Positions 53,915 to 62,761 of a DNA stretch of 64,000 nucleotides are shown piece after piece. Under the pieces are notes generated by a model, which worked only from the letters and a program-made list of their open reading frames with translations, searched no databases and was not told where the DNA came from. The DNA comes from Frankia casuarinae (GTDB taxonomy: Bacteria > Actinomycetota > Actinomycetes > Frankiales > Frankiaceae): positions 2,852,001 through 2,916,000 of the forward strand of contig NC_007777.1 of assembly GCF_000013345.1 (NCBI RefSeq), read 5' to 3'. Position 1 is the stretch's first letter. The number at the start of each line of letters is the position of its first letter. Position numbers and translations under genes: made by a program.

Positions 53915-55408
53915 CTAAGCGTCGGTGGGCAGCCAGAACATGCCGTCAGCCGACGAGACCAGACCGCCGGGGAACAGCGGGGTCTCCGGCTCGGCGTCCT
54001 CACCGAGCAGCGCGCGCATCTGCATCTGCGAGCCCTCGTGCATGACCCCGCGGATCACCTGCGACTTCATGAACGGCACCATGCTCTCGCTGTTGTTGGC
54101 CACGAGCGCGTCGACCGCGGTAGTGAAGTCGGCGGTGTTGGCCTGCAGCCGGAGGGCCAGGGCGTCGGCGTCGGTCAGCGCGGATTCCCCCGACGACACT
54201 CCGCCGATCAGCTCGACGAATGCCTCCAGCTCGGGCTGGCTGTTCCCGGTGACCTTCTTGGCCTGCCAGAAGTAGGAGTCCTCGCTGTGATGCATCTCGT
54301 AGAACGACACCAGAAACTCGTAGAACACGCCGTAATCTCGGCGGTAGCGGGCCTCGAACTCCTGCATCGCGGTCTTCTCGTCCACAATCTCGGCGAGGAC
54401 GCTGTTGATGGACCGGGCCGCGAGCAGCGCGCTGTAGGTCGCGAGGTGCACGCCGGAGGAGAACACCGGGTCCACAAAGCACGCGGCGTCGCCGACCAAA
54501 ACCATCCCGGGACGCCAGAAAGTCGTCTGATGATAGGAGTAGTCCTTGCGTACCCGGAGCTGGCCGTACTGCCCGGTGGTGACCCGCCTGGCCGGCGCGA
54601 GGTAATCCGAAATCATCGGGCACTCCTCAATGAGCGCCTTCATGGCCTGCTCGGAGTCACCCTGGACCTTCTCCGCCATTTCCGACCGTACGACCGCGCC
54701 GACGCTGGTCAGCGTGTCGCTCAGTGGGATGTACCAGAACCAGCCGCTGTCGAAGGCCACACACAGGATGTTGTTCCGGTTGGGCTCGGGCATCCGCCGG
54801 CCGCCCTCGAAGTAGCCGAACAGGGCCAGGCTGCGAAAGAACTCCGAGTACTGCCGGGTGCCACCAACCCGATGGTAGATGCGGCTTTTGTTGCCGGTGG
54901 CGTCGACCACGAAGGAGGCCCGCGCCTCACGCCGGTTGCCGCCGTCGTCGGTGTAGCGGATGCCGACGACCCGGTCGCCGTCCTCGATGACGTCGGTGGC
55001 CGAGCAGCCCTCGTGTACCTCGGCGCCGACCCGGCGGGCGTTCCGCAGTAGAATCTCGTCGAATTTCGACCGTTCAACCTGATAGGCGAATGAGGTCGGC
55101 CCAGCCATCCGCGACGACACCGAGAAGGCGAACGTCCACGGCTCCGGGGTGGCCCCCCATCTGAAGGTACCGCCGCGCTTGAGCGGGAAGCCGGCTTTGG
55201 CCAGTTCGTCGGCGGCGCCGGTCAGCCGGCAGACCCCGTGGATAGTGGATGGTAGCAGCGACTCGCCGATCTGGTAGCGCGGAAAGTGCTCCTTCTCCAG
55301 GACAAGGACTCGATGCCCCTGCATGGCCACCAGCGCGGCCAGTGTGGAGCCGGCGGGTCCGCCGCCAACGACCACCACATCAAATTCCGCAGAATCTGTC
55401 ACGGCCAT
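53915..55408 (-). CDS. FAD-dependent halogenase of the glycopeptide/peptide type
   Basis: A 497-residue flavin-dependent halogenase of the class that chlorinates aromatic residues bound to a carrier protein (BhaA/VhaA-like by pattern). The FAD motif VVVVGGGPAGS is at residue 11, the likely catalytic Lys77 lies in FPLKRGG, and the halogenase signature W-x-W-x-I-P is seen as GWFWYIP. GDAACFVDPVFSSGVH closes the FAD domain. The probable substrate is an Hpg residue. The ATG at 55408 has GGGAG touching it; a GTG at 55402 would be better spaced and may be the real start. The gene stands alone between an AT-rich upstream region and a hairpin. A matching flavin reductase is not in the window. Confidence 0.93.
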   Translation of the reverse strand: MAVTDSAEFDVVVVGGGPAGSTLAALVAMQGHRVLVLEKEHFPRYQIGESLLPSTIHGVCRLTGAADELAKAGFPLKRGGTFRWGATPEPWTFAFSVSSRMAGPTSFAYQVERSKFDEILLRNARRVGAEVHEGCSATDVIEDGDRVVGIRYTDDGGNRREARASFVVDATGNKSRIYHRVGGTRQYSEFFRSLALFGYFEGGRRMPEPNRNNILCVAFDSGWFWYIPLSDTLTSVGAVVRSEMAEKVQGDSEQAMKALIEECPMISDYLAPARRVTTGQYGQLRVRKDYSYHQTTFWRPGMVLVGDAACFVDPVFSSGVHLATYSALLAARSINSVLAEIVDEKTAMQEFEARYRRDYGVFYEFLVSFYEMHHSEDSYFWQAKKVTGNSQPELEAFVELIGGVSSGESALTDADALALRLQANTADFTTAVDALVANNSESMVPFMKSQVIRGVMHEGSQMQMRALLGEDAEPETPLFPGGLVSSADGMFWLPTDA

Positions 55409-55495
55409 CTCCCACCATTTTTTCCGAGCCCTTTAAGCCCGCTTGACCAAATTTTCAATCTAGTTTCGAATTTTCTCAAATAAATGTCAAGGACA
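55409..55495 (-). promoter_or_regulatory. AT-rich promoter region of the halogenase gene
   Basis: This is clearly AT-rich against its surroundings. On the coding strand a perfect TTGACA (-35 type) is seen at 55490-55485. No good -10 at 17-18 bp is present; TAGATT comes about 22 bp later. CTTGAC (55442) and GTCAAG (55486) are inverted copies 38 bases apart. Confidence 0.45.
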
Positions 55496-55578
55496 TTCTT
55501 CCGACAACGGCTCCGCCGCCTCCTGCGCGGCTGATACAGCCAGTACGGCTGGTTCCCCGCGACTCGGCGCCACCAGTA

Positions 55579-55676
55579 TCAGCCGGCGATGAACATCGTG
55601 ATCAGCGCCATGAGAACGAGCATGGTGAACGGTTCCCTGCCGCCGCGGCGAGCCCCATATTCAGCGCGATCAACGC
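55579..55676 (-). pseudogene. Remnant of a Na+/H+ antiporter C-terminus
   Basis: Two fragments in adjacent frames, ALIALNMGLA (55676-55647) and EPFTMLVLMALITMFIAG with stop (55635-55579), resemble the last membrane helices of a CPA-type sodium/proton antiporter. They are joined by a one-base frame change and nothing convincing continues upstream. Antiporter genes of this kind are often found in glycopeptide clusters, so this may be a decayed cluster gene. Confidence 0.5.
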
Positions 55677-55968
55677 CGGTGAATCCCGGTGTCCACCAGG
55701 ATGGTGGCCAGCCCCCTGGTGGGGGTGCTGGTGGGAGTCCAGTCCGCTCAGCCGTGGCGCCGTGAGTCCTCTCCTATCGTCCAACCGCGCGATCTCGGCA
55801 CTTGAACAGCGGCTGGCCATCCTTGCCGCTCGGGCATCTGCGGCAGACCGCGGCGTACAACCGGCGGTATTCCGCCGGCTCCTCCCGACGACGCCGGCTG
55901 ATGGACGGGCTCAAACCTTCGAAATCGCCCCCGTATCAAAAAATCGAGGCGCTACATCCACTCTTTCG
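55677..55968. other. Region between antiporter remnant and regulator gene
   Basis: I see no supported gene here. A minus-strand reading around 55800-55900 contains CRRCPSGKDGQPLFKC, a Cys-pair pattern that could be a zinc-binding scrap, but there is no proper start or family match. Confidence 0.3.
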
Positions 55969-57015
55969 CTACTCTGCCTCCGAGGAGACACGATGCTCGC
56001 CGTCCCGGAGTTCCTCCGCGAGCAGGCACCATATATCAGCATACCCAGAGAAGAGATCGGCGATAGCTTCCCTACAGTGGGGTGGAACGTTTTCGATGAT
56101 CTTTTTTTTCTCCCGAGCCGTGACCGTGCAGTAGCTCAGGACGTGAAGCACCATCCTTCCTACCTCGTTGTACCTCAGTGACGGATCCTTCCGCAGAACA
56201 TCAAAGAGAGAGAAAAGTTCATCCAGCGATCTCCTCTCTTTTCGTCCCGAGCTGAGGCTTTTACGCATCGCCATGCGTCGCCTGAGGTCCACCGTGTCGA
56301 CGTTCCGCTGCTTTACGGGGACCGGGCTTGCTCCCCGGAGAACTCGATTCTTTACGTCCGCCACCGTAGTCGGAGAGATTCCGGCTTCCCTTGCGATCTG
56401 CCGAAGAGAGGCGGCGGGATTTGCTTTGATCAGTTCGCTGGCCCGCTCCCTGCCCTCCACAAAGCTCAACGGCCTCGTACGCCCATCCATACCAATCCTG
56501 CTCGTGAACTGAGGGACACTTTCGGCCAGGCTCTGGCGGATTTCCGAGATTTTTTTCGCGGAAACTCCGACTACCGAGGCCACAGCTCTGTCCGACCACT
56601 GCGGACGGCACGCGATAATACGCTTCGCAGCGGCCACCCGATCCGCCATCGTGAGCGGCAGGCCGTGCGTGACGTTTGCGGCGACCGCCAGGAGAAAAGC
56701 GTCTTCGACGTTGCCATCAAAGAACTGCACCCTGATATCTTCCTCACCACGAATCGCGGCGGCCCGTAGCCGGTGTATTCCATCGACCACCCTCATCGAT
56801 CCCCGATGCACGATGATCGGCGGCAACACGGCTTCCGTCTCGGCCAGTATCTTGACATGATGCCCGACCTCGCCGGCCACGCGAAGCGACTCGGAGGTGG
56901 TGAGTGAATTTATCGGTAGTAGCTCAACGGTGGTGTTCTGTAGTTCGTTCAGCAGTTTTCTCAGATAGGACCAGCCATCGCCTCCGCGCCCTTCCGTCCC
57001 GTTTTCAGAAATCAC
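55969..57015 (-). CDS. StrR/Bbr-type pathway-specific transcriptional activator
   Basis: A 348-residue ParB-N/helix-turn-helix regulator like StrR (streptomycin) and Bbr (balhimycin), which activate secondary-metabolite operons. The ParB-like part is seen in LLPINSLTTSESLRVAGEVG, LPPIIVHRGSMRVVDGIHRL and VAANVTHGLPLTMADR. Two helix-turn-helix stretches follow: DRAVASVVGVSAKKISEIRQ near 140-160 and ASLRQIAREAGISPTTVADV near 205-225. I chose the GTG at 57015, with AGGAAGG about 8 bases upstream, over a TTG at 57042. Codon use is less GC-rich than in the NRPS genes. It lies upstream of the cluster on the same strand and most likely switches it on. Confidence 0.93.
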   Translation of the reverse strand: MISENGTEGRGGDGWSYLRKLLNELQNTTVELLPINSLTTSESLRVAGEVGHHVKILAETEAVLPPIIVHRGSMRVVDGIHRLRAAAIRGEEDIRVQFFDGNVEDAFLLAVAANVTHGLPLTMADRVAAAKRIIACRPQWSDRAVASVVGVSAKKISEIRQSLAESVPQFTSRIGMDGRTRPLSFVEGRERASELIKANPAASLRQIAREAGISPTTVADVKNRVLRGASPVPVKQRNVDTVDLRRRMAMRKSLSSGRKERRSLDELFSLFDVLRKDPSLRYNEVGRMVLHVLSYCTVTAREKKKIIENVPPHCREAIADLFSGYADIWCLLAEELRDGEHRVSSEAE

Positions 57016-57505
57016 GTGCTCTTCCTTCCTGAAGAGTTCCAAGGGATAAATTTACGGGTAACTGTGGCGTGGATGGATGAGAACTATCCGCGAGGCTTGA
57101 GCCGAAAGATTCCCTCGTGACGAAGGCCAGGCGAAAGGCGCTCCGGCGGGCTTCCCGGCAGGAGGGCCGAAGGTCCACCGGCCCGGTGGGCACCCGGGCC
57201 GAACGGGTGGGGATCGACCAGGCTTGGCCCGGAACGCCATCCGGGCTCGGGACCGGTGTCCACACCAACTTCGGCCGCTCAACGTGGTCACCCAGATGAC
57301 GCCGCCTGGTTGATCTTGAGCGTTTTCATGAACCTTGCCGAAGAGCAAAAGATTACCAAACAACAACGAATTTGATTACACATGAGTATTAATCCCACTA
57401 GGGTGGGCACCTACAGTCGACAAAGAATGTGGGTGACGGCCGGCAGTAAAAATCCGTGCTGTCTCACGGGCGGGCCGAAGGTGAGAGCGGGAATCGAGGA
57501 AACGT
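57016..57505. other. Regulator upstream region and leader of a small broken gene
   Basis: No supported coding sequence. An AT-rich stretch at about 57335-57395 is the likeliest promoter area for the minus-strand regulator. From about 57410 a GC-richer plus-strand leader with short inverted repeats (for example CCCAC...GTGGG around 57400) runs up to a strong ribosome-binding site at 57506. Confidence 0.4.
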
Positions 57506-57520
57506 AAGGAGGAACGAATA

Positions 57521-57719
57521 ATGGACGTCTAGATCACCATAGTTCGAAGCCCCCAGCGAAGATCTTTATGGAGGCCTTCTGGATGGCCCCTCACGGAACC
57601 CCCCTCAAGAAGATCTGAAAAGACAGAACGATGCCCATGAGACGGACCTCACGCTAGCACCGATACCCCGCGCCTCGCAAGCTTTGTCCTCGCAATCCTT
57701 CGCCGTGGAGTTTGCCTAA
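57521..57719 (+). pseudogene. Broken small peptide gene of unknown family
   Basis: A perfect AAGGAGG (57506-57512) sits 8 bases before an ATG at 57521, but the frame stops at codon 4 (ATG GAC GTC TAG). From 57543 to the TAA at 57717-57719 another frame is open and encodes a peptide-like sequence containing EDLYGGLLDGPS, ETDLTLAPIPRAS and SQSFAVEFA at the end. A nonsense change plus a one-base shift would join the two into a protein of about 65 residues. I do not recognise the family; a secreted or modified-peptide precursor is only a guess. Confidence 0.4.
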
Positions 57720-57755
57720 AAACAACCGTCCAAATTGCCAGGTTTGTCGAGGGCC

Positions 57756-58022
57756 TCACGCTCTGCCACTGACTCGCCGGGCCACACCGGTAAATATCTC
57801 GTCCCCTGCTCGGATACCCGGGATGAATGTTTCATCATGCGACCACTGTTTGCGCAGGTAGCAGACTAGATCAAAGTTCTGGTTCCACCTTGAACGCCGT
57901 CCCCTTAGAACACGTTTGAGGTCGTCGTGCGATAACTCTCCGTACCAGCCAGGGCGTACGACGGGTATGCCTTGCCGGGGAGAGGCCCGATGCCGTCCGC
58001 CAGGAGCATGGGACGTGTCCAT
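57756..58022 (-). CDS. Hypothetical protein or gene fragment
   Basis: An 88-codon open frame with protein-like composition in its second half (PGWYGELSHDDLKRVL, FDLVCYLRKQW, ETFIPGIRAGDEIF). I do not recognise it. There is no ribosome-binding site at the ATG and a stop lies directly upstream, 50 bp from the insertion sequence, so it may be the tail of a gene lost by IS-linked rearrangement. Confidence 0.35.
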   Translation of the reverse strand: MDTSHAPGGRHRASPRQGIPVVRPGWYGELSHDDLKRVLRGRRSRWNQNFDLVCYLRKQWSHDETFIPGIRAGDEIFTGVARRVSGRA

Positions 58023-58071
58023 TCAGGGTGGGCGGCCGTAGCCCGCTGACTTTGGGGTTTGTATTGAGGAG

Positions 58072-59446
58072 CAGGGCGACGTCAAAGTAGGTACGGCGTG
58101 GCGTCTTGAGTTTGTGGTCGGCTACTGCTAGGGGTCGGGCCGCGAAGGGCCCTGGAACGCGGCAGACGCGGCACCTACAGGAAGATCTGAGTTCTCACGC
58201 AAAGGTCTTCCAGAAGCAGGTGCCGCGTCCGTGTCTGTAGTGTCCCCCATGTTGTGGCTTGAGTGTCAGCAGGAGCAGGTTGAGGTCTCGACAGCCGCGC
58301 AGGTCGCGGGGCTGGTCGCGGTGTTGCGGCGGGTACCGGACTGGCGCGACCCGCGGGGTGTTCGCTACGAGCTCGCGCCGGTCCTGGCGTTGTGGGTCGC
58401 GGGCAACATCGCAGGTCACGACACCACCGTGGCGGTGTGGGAGTGGGCCTGCGCCCTCCCGGTCGGGGTGCTGGCCGGCCTCGGGTTCCCTCGTCGGGTG
58501 CCGTCGGAGCGCACGATCCGGCGGATCGTGGAGGAAGGCCCGCCCGGGCAGTTGGACCAGGCGCTGTCGGGCTGGACCGCCGCGGTCGCGCCCGGGCCCG
58601 CGGACCCGGGCGGCCTGGTAGCGGTGGCCTTTGACGGGAAGGTGATGAAGGGCGCCCGTTCCCGCCCGCCACAGGGGTCGGTGCGCCAGGAGGCGGTCGT
58701 CGAGGCCGTCCGCCACGACACCGGGACCGCGCTCGGGCATCAACGGGTCGTGGCCGGCGACGAGATCGCCTCGGTACGGAGGCTGGTCAACCGGGTGTGT
58801 GACCACAACACGCTGGTCACGACCGACTGCCTGCACGCACACGAACCCTTGGCCCGGGCGATCCGGGCGAAGGGCGGCCACTGGCTTTTCTCGATCAAGG
58901 GCAACCAGCCCACCGTGCGGGCGAAGCTGGCCGGGCTGCCGTGGGACGAGTTCGGAAACCAGCACGTGACCCGGGAGAAGGCCCACGGCCGGATCGAGGA
59001 ACGCGCGCTGAAGGCGTTGACCCCCTCCGCGCCGTCCCTGGTCGGGTTCCGAGGTACCCGGCAGGTGGTCAAGCTGGCCCGGACCACCCGCCGTAAGAAG
59101 ACCACGACCAGCCCGGCTGCGACCTCGACCGAGGAGTTCTACCTGGTCACGAGCCTGTCCACCGACCAGGCCAGCCCCGCGCAGCTGGCCCGGTGGGCTC
59201 GTGGCCACTGGACGGTCGAGGCCATTCACCATGTCCGCGACCGGACCATGGACGAGGACCGCCACACCATCCGCACCAAGAACGCCGCCCTGAACTGGGC
59301 CATCGCCCGCGATACCACGATCAGCGCACTACGCCTGGCAGGCTACAAGAACATCAGACAGGCCCGCCGAGCCACCATCAGAGACCCTGGGCTCGTCCTC
59401 CAGATCATCGCCCTGACCAGCCAAAACAGACTTTGACGGAGCCCTG
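58072..59446 (+). mobile_element. ISAs1-family insertion sequence, apparently complete
   Basis: A 1,375-bp element bounded by 17-base inverted repeats, CAGGGCGACGTCAAAGT at 58072-58088 and its complement-type partner at 59430-59446 (15 of 17 matches). It encodes one intact transposase. The flanks (TATTGAGGAG left, ATGTCATGGG right) do not form a target-site duplication. Confidence 0.88.
58231..59436 (+). CDS. ISAs1-family transposase
   Basis: A 401-residue DDE transposase. The N-terminal DWRDPRGVRYELAPVLALWV region is the typical DDE-associated domain of ISAs1 elements. Catalytic-core landmarks follow: VAFDGKVMKGA, LVTTDCLHAHEPLA and the C-terminal HWTVEAIHHVRDRTMDED. No stop or frameshift interrupts it and the length fits the family, so it may still be active. 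The GTG at 58231 is the longest start; an ATG at 58249 is an alternative. The stop lies inside the right inverted repeat region. Confidence 0.93.
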   Translation: MSVVSPMLWLECQQEQVEVSTAAQVAGLVAVLRRVPDWRDPRGVRYELAPVLALWVAGNIAGHDTTVAVWEWACALPVGVLAGLGFPRRVPSERTIRRIVEEGPPGQLDQALSGWTAAVAPGPADPGGLVAVAFDGKVMKGARSRPPQGSVRQEAVVEAVRHDTGTALGHQRVVAGDEIASVRRLVNRVCDHNTLVTTDCLHAHEPLARAIRAKGGHWLFSIKGNQPTVRAKLAGLPWDEFGNQHVTREKAHGRIEERALKALTPSAPSLVGFRGTRQVVKLARTTRRKKTTTSPAATSTEEFYLVTSLSTDQASPAQLARWARGHWTVEAIHHVRDRTMDEDRHTIRTKNAALNWAIARDTTISALRLAGYKNIRQARRATIRDPGLVLQIIALTSQNRL

Positions 59447-59460
59447 ATGTCATGGGGCCG

Positions 59461-59727
59461 CGTCTCGCGGCAGCCGAGGAGCTGGCCGGCGAGTAGGTCG
59501 CGGCCCGGGCGGTGAACGACAAGCTGGCCGCGACGAACGAACGGCTGCGGCGGGCCGTGGCGGACGCGGCCGAGCGTCACGAGACGGAGTTGGGCGCGGC
59601 ACGGGCCGAGCGAGACCGGGCACGTGAGCGGGTCGGGGAGCTCGATGTTGCCAACCTGCGGCGGCGGTTGTCGATGGACAGCACAAACCCTCGGTGCTGT
59701 CGTCGAAGGAGCCGATCGGCGCGGTTG
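59461..59727 (+). pseudogene. IS66-family transposase N-terminal remnant
   Basis: A coiled-coil-like start (LRRAVADAAERHETELG, RERVGELDVANLRRRLSMDS) followed, one frame over, by SSKEPIGA is the usual N-terminus of IS66-type transposases. There is an in-frame TAG at 59494 and a one-base deletion after ATGGACAGCACAAAC near 59690. The remnant stops where an IS630 fragment begins on the other strand. Confidence 0.7.
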
Positions 59728-60286
59728 CGCGTTTCAGATGGGACCAGATACCCTCTCGGGCTGGTTCAGGTCGGGGGGTGTAGCCGGACCGGTAGCAGAC
59801 CATCCCGACCACACTCACCCGCCCGGGCCCACCCCGACCGGGTACCCGCACCACCGGGAGTCACCCCACGCCGCGCCCACGTCCGCCCCGTGGCGGCCTC
59901 AGGCCCTGCCCTGTCTCGTCGAGGAAACAGACCCGGGCATCCCGGGCCGCCGCCGTGGTTGTAGCGCCGGCCACTCCCACTTGACCCACTCCCGCGCCGC
60001 GGTGTCGTCGCGTTCCAGCGCACGACGGGCCGGCATCTGACCGACCAGCCGTGCCGGCTACGCCTCTCGATTCCCAGGCGCGATACCCGCAGCCCGCCGT
60101 TTTCGGGGTCACCTTGAATTCCCGCGCCATCTCCGTTCGGGTCGTTCCCGCCGCGAACCGGTCAGCCGCAGCCATCCGGACCCGCTCCCGTTCCACCTGC
60201 TCCGCGGGCGTCAACCCGTCGCACGCCTCATGCAAAGGATCTATCACACACCCACAGCCATCACCAGGAACACTAACCTCACACAT
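59728..60286 (-). pseudogene. IS630-family transposase remnant
   Basis: On the minus strand the N-terminal helix-turn-helix (LTPAEQVERERVRMAAADRF, TRTEMAREFKVTPKT) is followed by CFLDETGQGLRPPRG and, in another frame, RVSVVGMVCYRSGY and EGIWSHLKRA. This order is that of IS630-type transposases, with at least one frameshift and a large internal deletion before the SHLKR segment. It is not functional. Confidence 0.75.
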
Positions 60287-60418
60287 TGACCATCAGTACA
60301 CCTCGTGAACACAGCCTGACCGAAGCCCGTGGCCGTGTGACCACGCATTCCAGCCTACCGCGAAGAGCCATTTAACGTACGGCCATTGCCCCGTCGGCCG
60401 CCGGCCCGTCAATTGGTC

Positions 60419-60472
60419 GCGCCGGGACGAGCGGGTTCCGGCCTGATGGCCGTCGCCAGCTCGTCCCGGCGC
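60419..60472 (-). terminator. Hairpin downstream of cstA
   Basis: Perfect 14-base arms, GCGCCGGGACGAGC (60419-60432) and GCTCGTCCCGGCGC (60459-60472), with a 26-base loop, lie 18 bp past the cstA stop. There is no T-run, as is common in actinomycetes. Confidence 0.75.
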
Positions 60473-60490
60473 AAACAGATTCAACTCTCG

Positions 60491-62761
60491 CTATTTTCGC
60501 GGAATGTTGTCAGCGGCGCAGCGGCGCAGCGGCGGTGTGACGGGCTCGGGCTGAGGGGCCCCGGCCGCCTGGACCGCATCCGCGAGCAGTTGGCGCTCTT
60601 CAGCGATCGCCAACAATCCCCCGGACGCGACAAAACGGGAGGCTACATAGTCCGCTTCGGTGGTGGTTATCGGCGCCCGGGTGCGGACAGCCCGTATGCA
60701 CACCCGTACCGCATCGGCGAGCACGACGAGCACTAGCAGAGCGAACACTATCGCTATGATCCCGTCCACGGTCGAGTTCTGGACGACTTTGTGCATGTCG
60801 CTGATACTCCTCGCGGGCGCCAGAACCCTGCCGTCGTCGAGCGCGTCGGCATAGCGGTGCCGTTGGGCGAGGAAGCCGAGCTTGGGATCGTCCGAGAAAA
60901 CCTTCTGCCAGGCCGCGGTGAAGGTGACGGCGACATCCCAGCCGAGCGGGACGCCGGGCACCCAGGCCCACCGCGCTCGCCCACTCTTGACGAACAGGGT
61001 GGTGACGACCGCCAATGCGATGGCGGCAAGCATCTGGTTGGCCATCCCGAACAGCGGGAACAGCTGGTTGATGCCGCCGAGCGGGTCGGTTGCCCCGGTC
61101 CAGAGGAAGTAGCCCCAGGTGCCGACCACCAGCACGCTGCTCAGCCAGACCCCGGGCCACCAGCTCACCCGGCCGATTGGCTTCCATACGTTCCCGAGCA
61201 TGTCCTGCAACATGAATCGGCCGACCCGGGTTCCGGCGTCGACAGTGGTCAGGATGAACAGCGCCTCGAACATGATCGCGAAGTGGTACCAGAAGGCGGC
61301 GAGGCGGCCGCCCCCGAATGCGCCTGAAAGGATGTTGGACATGCCGACAGCGAGCGTCGGTGCACCTCCGGTGCGGGCTACCAGCGTCGATTCACCGACG
61401 GCCCGGGCCGCGGAGTCGAGGGCGTCCGGGGTGATGGTGAAACCGAGGTCGGTGACCGCGGACGCAGCCGACGCCGCGGTCTTGCCGACGACCCCACCGG
61501 GCGCATTCATGGCGTAGTAGAGGCCCGGGCTGAGCACCGCCGCCGCGATCAGCGCCATCAGTGCGACAAGGGACTCGGTCAGCATCGCCCCATAACCGAT
61601 GAACCGGACCTGGGACTCCTTTTGAATCATCTTCGGCGTGGTGCCGGACGCGATGAGGGAGTGGAATCCGGACAGGGCACCGCAGGCGATGGTGATGAAG
61701 ACGAACGGGAACAGGCTGCCGGCGAACACCGGCCCGTTTCCCCTGGTCGCGAAAGTACTGACTGCGTCCGCCTGAAGTACCGGAAATTCGACGAGAACGC
61801 CGATGGCGAGCAGCCCGATGGTGCCGACCTTCATAAAGGTCGAGAGGTAGTCGCGGGGCGCGAGCAGGAGCCACACCGGCAGCACCGAGGCGACAAAGCC
61901 GTAGCCGACAAGGCAGGCGACCAATGCCTTCGGGCTGAGTGTAAAGGCGGAGGCGAGGGCGGAGTCCTGGATCCAGCGGCCGCCGACAAGGGCCGCGAAC
62001 AGTCCGGCGACACCGACGGCGGTGGCCTCAGCGACCCGGCCGGGTCGCAGCACCCGCAGGTAAATGCCCATGAACAGGGCGATCGGGATGGTCATCGCGA
62101 TCGAGAAGGTGCCCCATGCAGAGGCGGCGAGCGCGTTCACCACGACAAGCGCCAGCACCGCCAGCAAAATGATCATTATGGCGAAGACGGCGACTAGTGC
62201 CGCCGTCCCGCCCACCGGGCCGATCTCGTCGCGCGCCATCTGGCCCAGGCTCTTGCCGTCCCGCCGCATGGAGAAGAACAACGTCACCATGTCCTGCACG
62301 GCACCGGCGAAAATAACACCGGCGATGATCCAGATCGTCCCGGGCAGATACCCCATCTGTACGGCGAGCACCGGGCCGACGAGCGGACCGGCCCCGGCGA
62401 TGGCAGCGAAGTGGTGGCCAAACAGGACCCGCCGGTCGGTCGGCTCGTAGTCGACGCCGTTGTCGAGGCGTTCGGCCGGCGTCGCCCGGCTGTCATCCAC
62501 CCGCAGCACCCGGTTTGCGATGAACCGGGCGTAGAAGCGGTAGGCGATGGCGAAGGATCCCAGGCCGGCGAGCAGGATCCACGCCGCAGAGATCGACTCG
62601 TGGCGGGACATCGCGAGCACAGCCCAGCTGATCGCGCCGACCGCCGACACCGTGGTCCAGATGGCTATCGATCGGAGCCGGCCGGTCCTCCGGCCATGGC
62701 CAGGCGCACGACCGCCGCCAGGCGGAAGACCGGTTCCGGCAGTATCGAGATGGGTAGTCAT
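60491..62761 (-). CDS. cstA: CstA-family carbon starvation protein / pyruvate transporter
   Basis: A 756-residue, many-helix inner-membrane protein. CstA proteins take up pyruvate or peptides when carbon is short. The CstA pattern is clear: RRVLFGHHFAAIAGAGPLVG, VQMGYLPGTIWIIAGVIFAG, GAVQDMVTLFFSMRRDGKS and, later, ACGALSGFHSLIASGTTPK and LPVWLLLAPRDYLSTFMKVG. The ATG at 62761 overlaps the upstream gene stop (ATGA), so translation is coupled. It belongs to a separate transport operon, not the peptide cluster. Confidence 0.95.
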   Translation of the reverse strand: MTTHLDTAGTGLPPGGGRAPGHGRRTGRLRSIAIWTTVSAVGAISWAVLAMSRHESISAAWILLAGLGSFAIAYRFYARFIANRVLRVDDSRATPAERLDNGVDYEPTDRRVLFGHHFAAIAGAGPLVGPVLAVQMGYLPGTIWIIAGVIFAGAVQDMVTLFFSMRRDGKSLGQMARDEIGPVGGTAALVAVFAIMIILLAVLALVVVNALAASAWGTFSIAMTIPIALFMGIYLRVLRPGRVAEATAVGVAGLFAALVGGRWIQDSALASAFTLSPKALVACLVGYGFVASVLPVWLLLAPRDYLSTFMKVGTIGLLAIGVLVEFPVLQADAVSTFATRGNGPVFAGSLFPFVFITIACGALSGFHSLIASGTTPKMIQKESQVRFIGYGAMLTESLVALMALIAAAVLSPGLYYAMNAPGGVVGKTAASAASAVTDLGFTITPDALDSAARAVGESTLVARTGGAPTLAVGMSNILSGAFGGGRLAAFWYHFAIMFEALFILTTVDAGTRVGRFMLQDMLGNVWKPIGRVSWWPGVWLSSVLVVGTWGYFLWTGATDPLGGINQLFPLFGMANQMLAAIALAVVTTLFVKSGRARWAWVPGVPLGWDVAVTFTAAWQKVFSDDPKLGFLAQRHRYADALDDGRVLAPARSISDMHKVVQNSTVDGIIAIVFALLVLVVLADAVRVCIRAVRTRAPITTTEADYVASRFVASGGLLAIAEERQLLADAVQAAGAPQPEPVTPPLRRCAADNIPRK

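Noticed and set aside
53467-54003. Minus-strand open frame over the terminator and tRNA-like fragment
   Set aside because: Arg/Ser/Pro-rich, overlaps the hairpin and the halogenase end, and has no recognisable domain.
14965-55408. Vancomycin/teicoplanin-type glycopeptide cluster
   Set aside because: Hpg, Dpg, halogenase and StrR genes fit, but there are no Oxy P450s, no X domain before the TE, no sugar genes, and the module count and order are wrong.
57410-57505. Riboswitch in the leader of the small broken gene
   Set aside because: I compared by eye with cobalamin, FMN, SAM, guanidine and fluoride consensus features and found no convincing match.
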